Below the pieces are notes generated by a model. The model made no database searches, was not told the DNA's origin, and saw only the letters and a list, made by a program, of their open reading frames with translations. A program made the translations under genes and the position numbers. Shown one piece after another: positions 5,732 through 8,208 of a DNA stretch of 8,208 nt. Origin of the DNA: Candidatus Woesearchaeota archaeon (GTDB taxonomy: Archaea; Nanobdellota; Nanobdellia; Woesearchaeales; UBA11576); NCBI GenBank assembly GCA_027083015.1, contig JALWQS010000025.1:1-8208 (forward strand). Reading direction: 5' to 3'. Within the stretch, counting starts at the first letter, position 1. Each line of letters opens with the position of its first letter.

Positions 5732-5797
5732 ATTGAAAATCTCGTTAGAGATTTGCAAGGAGTTTAATACTCCGTCCTTTAGGGCGAGATTTTCAAT
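5732..5797. repeat. Hairpin element 1: perfect 13-bp inverted repeat with internal structure
   Basis: ATTGAAAATCTCG (5732-5744) is the exact reverse complement of CGAGATTTTCAAT (5785-5797). Between them, the left arm can also pair locally (AATCTC with GAGATT, 5738-5753, loop GTTA). A second small hairpin, GGAGT-TTAAT-ACTCC (5759-5773), is followed by CCTTTAGG (5776-5783). The interior resembles that of element 2: 17 of 22 positions match between 5762-5783 and 5825-5846. This looks like a palindromic mobile-element derivative or a structured RNA. Confidence 0.6.
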
Positions 5798-5800
5798 CCC

Positions 5801-5875
5801 AAAAACTCGCCGTTAAGCGAGGGTCGTTAATACCCCTACCTTTAGGTTGGGGATAGACCCGAGTGGCGAGTTTTT
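5801..5875 (+). terminator. Hairpin element 2: 11-bp inverted repeat ending in a U-tract
   Basis: AAAAACTCGCC (5801-5811) is the exact reverse complement of GGCGAGTTTTT (5865-5875). Inside are GGGTC/GACCC (5821-5825 with 5856-5860) and CCCC-T-ACC/GGT-T-GGGG (5833-5852) with a TTTA loop. The stem followed by five T's has the form of a factor-independent terminator and would work in both directions, so it can end glnA transcripts before polB. The left arm CTCGC can alternatively pair with GCGAG at 5817-5821, an attenuator-like choice also seen in element 1. The mobile-element interpretation is equally open. Confidence 0.5.
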
Positions 5876-5944
5876 GTTATAGCTGCAACAGTTGCAACAG
5901 CAAAATAATTTTTATCCTTCCGGACAGACTGTTCTTACATAATA

Positions 5945-5952
5945 TTTATATA
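5945..5952 (+). promoter_or_regulatory. TATA box of the DNA polymerase gene (leaderless promoter)
   Basis: TTTATATA lies 25 bases before the ATG at 5978, so transcription would begin within a few bases of the start codon. No Shine-Dalgarno is present between them. A T-tract at 5908-5913 just upstream may end incoming transcripts. Confidence 0.65.
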
Positions 5953-5977
5953 GCCCTCGCGTTTTTATTTCTGAAAA

Positions 5978-8208
5978 ATGGTGAAACTGTTCTTTTATCC
6001 TATAGACCTGACATATAAGATAGTCAACGGAAAAGCATCAATATACATCTATGGCCGAACAAAAGACCATAAACAAGTATGTATCGTAGATGATGATTTT
6101 GAACCTTACTTCTATGTGCTGCCGCAAAAGAATACTGATCTCAACGAGCTGAAACAAAGACTCAAAAAACTGGAAACCGAAGGAAGAGATAAGTATCAGG
6201 TACAAAAGACAGAGAGCATAAAAAGAGAATATGAAGGGAAAGAAGTTACAGTCATAAAAGTGATAGTTAACCTGCCAGCAGCAGTACCTAAGATCCGGGA
6301 AGAAGCATTAAGGCTTGAAGAAGTTAAAGACTGTTTTGAGTACGATATCTTATTCACGAGAAGATACCTGATAGACAAAGAACTGATACCCCTAGTTCTG
6401 ACAGAAGCAGAAGTAGAACCCTTAAGCGACAGGCAAGAAAAGACAAGAGTGCCTATATTCAAGGTAAGCAAGATAGAGCAGCATTCAGAAGATACGATAG
6501 AAGACCTGAAAGTGATGGGATTTGACATAGAAGTCTATAACCCGGAAGGAAAGCTTACGATTCCAGAACGCCATGCAATAGTCATGATAGCATTGTACGG
6601 ACACGGTAAAGGCAAAAACAGCAAGTTCAAGAAGGTACTTACGTGGAAAAAATTCAAGACAGATCTGGAATATGTAGAACAACTGGACGGAGAAGCAGAG
6701 GTGATAGAACGCTTCAAAGAACTGGTAGTAGAACACAGTCCAGACATACTTACAGGGTACTACTCAGACGGTTATGACTTTCCATACCTGATAAAAAGAG
6801 CGGAAAAATACAAGATAAAACTAGACATAGGGCTGGATTATGAACCAGTACGCATGAGTCCCGGAAAGATGAGACAAGTGGACTCTACAGGAATAGTACA
6901 TATAGACATACTTAACTTCATACGACGGGTTATAGCAAGAAAACTACAGACTGATTCTCTGAAACTGGATAATGTCGCAGAGGAACTGCTGGGAGAGAAA
7001 AAAGAAGAGGTAGAAATAGACAGACTAGCAGAGTACTGGGACAAGAACGATGCAGAACAGCTGAACAAGCTGTTGAGCTATAACCTTCAGGATGCAAAAC
7101 TCACCTTTGAACTATGCCAAAGCATGCTACCGAACATGACAGAACTGGTCAAGATAGTCGGGCAGGATATAGCGTCAATAAATAGGATGTCCTTCTCACA
7201 ACTGGTAGAATGGTTCATAATGCGGCAAGCACCCGGAAGAAAACAGCTCATACCAAATAAGCCAGGGCATAAGGAACTGGTAGCAAGGATGGACAAGAGG
7301 GTCAAAGGAGCATTCGTCTATGAACCAAAACCAGGGCTTTACGAGAACGTAGCAGTCTTCGACTTCAGATCATTGTACCCGTCGATAATCGTATCACATA
7401 ACATAAGTCCTGAACTCTTGAACTGCGACTGTTGTAAAGATAAAGAAAAAGTTCCTTTAGAAGGGTATAATCTCTGGTTCTGCACAAAAAAACAAGGATT
7501 CCTATCATCATTACTGAAAGAGATAATCATGAGAAGACAAAGAGTGAAAGAGATCATGAGAAAGGCAGAAAAGAACAAAAAGAAATTCTTAGATGCAAGA
7601 CAGGAATCACTAAAAGTTCTGGCAAATTCCTATTACGGGTATCTGGGATTCTTCGGAGCAAGATGGTACTCAAAAGACTCGGCAAGAAGCATCACCGCCT
7701 ATGGAAGATACTACATACATAAGGTCATAGATGAAGCGAAAAAACGAGGGTTCCAAGTATTATACAGCGACACAGACTCAATATTCATCAAACTGAAAGC
7801 CGGAGAGAAGAAAGAAGCACTAAACTTTATGGAAGACATCAACGCAAAACTGCCAGGAGTTATGGAACTGGAGTTTGAAGGAACATTCCGGCGGGCATTA
7901 TTCGTAGCGATGAAAGGAGATGACACCGGAGCCAAGAAAAAATACGCGATGGTAGATGATAAAGGACGATTGAACATAAAAGGTTTTGAGACCGTAAGAC
8001 GAAACGTCTCACCGATAGCAAAAGAAGTTCAGCAGGAAGTCTTAAGGATAGTGCTAAAAGAGAACCAACCAGAACTAGCGTTTGAATATGTCAAAGAGAT
8101 AATAAACAAACTAAGAAAAAAGGAGATTGAAGTAGAAGACCTGGAAATAAGAACTATGCTGACAAAACCGATAGAACAATACGAATCGGTAGGCCCACAT
8201 GTAGCAGC
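5978..8208 (+). CDS. polB: Family-B DNA polymerase with proofreading domain (C-terminus beyond window)
   Basis: An open frame of 743 codons runs to the right edge. The product is a replicative or repair DNA polymerase of the Pyrococcus type. The N-terminal domain has FEPYFYVLP (41-49) and FTRRYLIDKELIP (126-138), which align with the template-uracil-sensing pocket region of archaeal enzymes. The 3'-5' exonuclease shows Exo I FDIE (D183, E185), Exo II GYYSDGYDFPYL (260-271, D267) and Exo III YNLQD (368-372, D372). In Exo II the usual Asn is Tyr (Y262). Polymerase motifs are A DFRSLYPSII (D462), B KVLANSYYG (546-554), C YSDTDS (596-601, D598 and D600) and KKKY (653-656). Cysteines 483, 485, 486 and 502 follow motif A. 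The frame stops at GPHVAA in the thumb, so by comparison with the 775-residue Pyrococcus enzyme about 95 residues, including any PCNA-binding tail, are missing. ATG 5978 is placed by the leaderless promoter. Confidence 0.96.
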   Translation, partial: MVKLFFYPIDLTYKIVNGKASIYIYGRTKDHKQVCIVDDDFEPYFYVLPQKNTDLNELKQRLKKLETEGRDKYQVQKTESIKREYEGKEVTVIKVIVNLPAAVPKIREEALRLEEVKDCFEYDILFTRRYLIDKELIPLVLTEAEVEPLSDRQEKTRVPIFKVSKIEQHSEDTIEDLKVMGFDIEVYNPEGKLTIPERHAIVMIALYGHGKGKNSKFKKVLTWKKFKTDLEYVEQLDGEAEVIERFKELVVEHSPDILTGYYSDGYDFPYLIKRAEKYKIKLDIGLDYEPVRMSPGKMRQVDSTGIVHIDILNFIRRVIARKLQTDSLKLDNVAEELLGEKKEEVEIDRLAEYWDKNDAEQLNKLLSYNLQDAKLTFELCQSMLPNMTELVKIVGQDIASINRMSFSQLVEWFIMRQAPGRKQLIPNKPGHKELVARMDKRVKGAFVYEPKPGLYENVAVFDFRSLYPSIIVSHNISPELLNCDCCKDKEKVPLEGYNLWFCTKKQGFLSSLLKEIIMRRQRVKEIMRKAEKNKKKFLDARQESLKVLANSYYGYLGFFGARWYSKDSARSITAYGRYYIHKVIDEAKKRGFQVLYSDTDSIFIKLKAGEKKEALNFMEDINAKLPGVMELEFEGTFRRALFVAMKGDDTGAKKKYAMVDDKGRLNIKGFETVRRNVSPIAKEVQQEVLRIVLKENQPELAFEYVKEIINKLRKKEIEVEDLEIRTMLTKPIEQYESVGPHVA

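Larger units (their letters stand above)
5719..5893 (+). repeat. 13-bp near-identical direct repeats flanking the hairpin pair
   Basis: AACTGCAATAGTT (5719-5731) and AGCTGCAACAGTT (5881-5893) match at 11 of 13 positions and bracket the two hairpins at 5732-5797 and 5801-5875. The left copy is also part of a small hairpin (AATAACT/AGTTATT, 5716-5734), and the right copy of TGCAAC-A-GTTGCA (5884-5896). They could be the ends of a small element or a diverged target duplication. Confidence 0.4.

Noticed and set aside
5716..5900. CRISPR array or tRNA gene in the hairpin region
   Set aside because: There are only two diverged hairpins with no regular repeat-spacer pattern. No tRNA acceptor stem, T-loop or anticodon arm can be traced.
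5921..5935. Shared CAGACTGT words upstream of polB and near 365
   Set aside because: The eight-base match is in different orientation and distance to the two genes, and is easily due to chance.
6196..7977. Minus-strand open frames within polB
   Set aside because: They are Ser/Leu/Phe-rich translations typical of the antisense of A-ending codons; the plus-strand frame is continuous with all polymerase motifs.

Overview
The window looks archaeal. Supporting signs are a family-B DNA polymerase of the Pyrococcus type, an Lrp/AsnC regulator divergent from a type I glutamine synthetase, archaeal-style SppA, T/A-rich TATA boxes about 26 bp upstream of predicted transcript starts, and Shine-Dalgarno sequences (GAGGTG, GAGGTGATC, GGAGGCGAT) that match the archaeal 16S 3' end. 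Two genes have a TATA box placed so that the transcript would begin at or next to the start codon (leaderless). Which archaeal phylum cannot be settled from this window; an uncultivated lineage is plausible but not shown.

Layout: everything left of about 3.88 kb is on the minus strand and everything right of 4.07 kb is on the plus strand. Reading leftward from the divergence point: an Lrp/AsnC regulator; an RDD-family membrane protein with its own leaderless promoter; SppA, a membrane-anchored S49 serine protease 65 bp further on; a GAF-like plus CPBP (Abi/Rce1-like) membrane protein with altered catalytic motifs; and the first 101 codons of an unrecognised charged protein that runs off the left edge. 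Reading rightward: glnA (glutamine synthetase I), a 488-bp gene-free stretch, and a family-B DNA polymerase cut by the right edge at codon 743.

The lrp-glnA intergenic region (195 bp) holds a perfect 9-bp inverted repeat with arms three helical turns apart and a 10-bp direct repeat around the glnA promoter. This fits control of glnA by the divergent Lrp-family protein. RDD, SppA and the CPBP protein are all membrane proteins and may form an envelope or membrane-protein quality group, but only their adjacency supports this.

The most unusual segment is 5480-5900. It contains an 11-bp tandem repeat over the glnA stop codon, a stretch that may be a decayed gene, and two neighbouring hairpin elements with related interiors. 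In each hairpin the left arm can pair either locally or with a distal arm, and the second ends in a U-tract like a terminator. The pair sits between 13-bp near-identical direct repeats. It could be a small non-autonomous mobile element of the IS200/IS605-derived kind, a structured RNA or attenuator, or an elaborate terminator.
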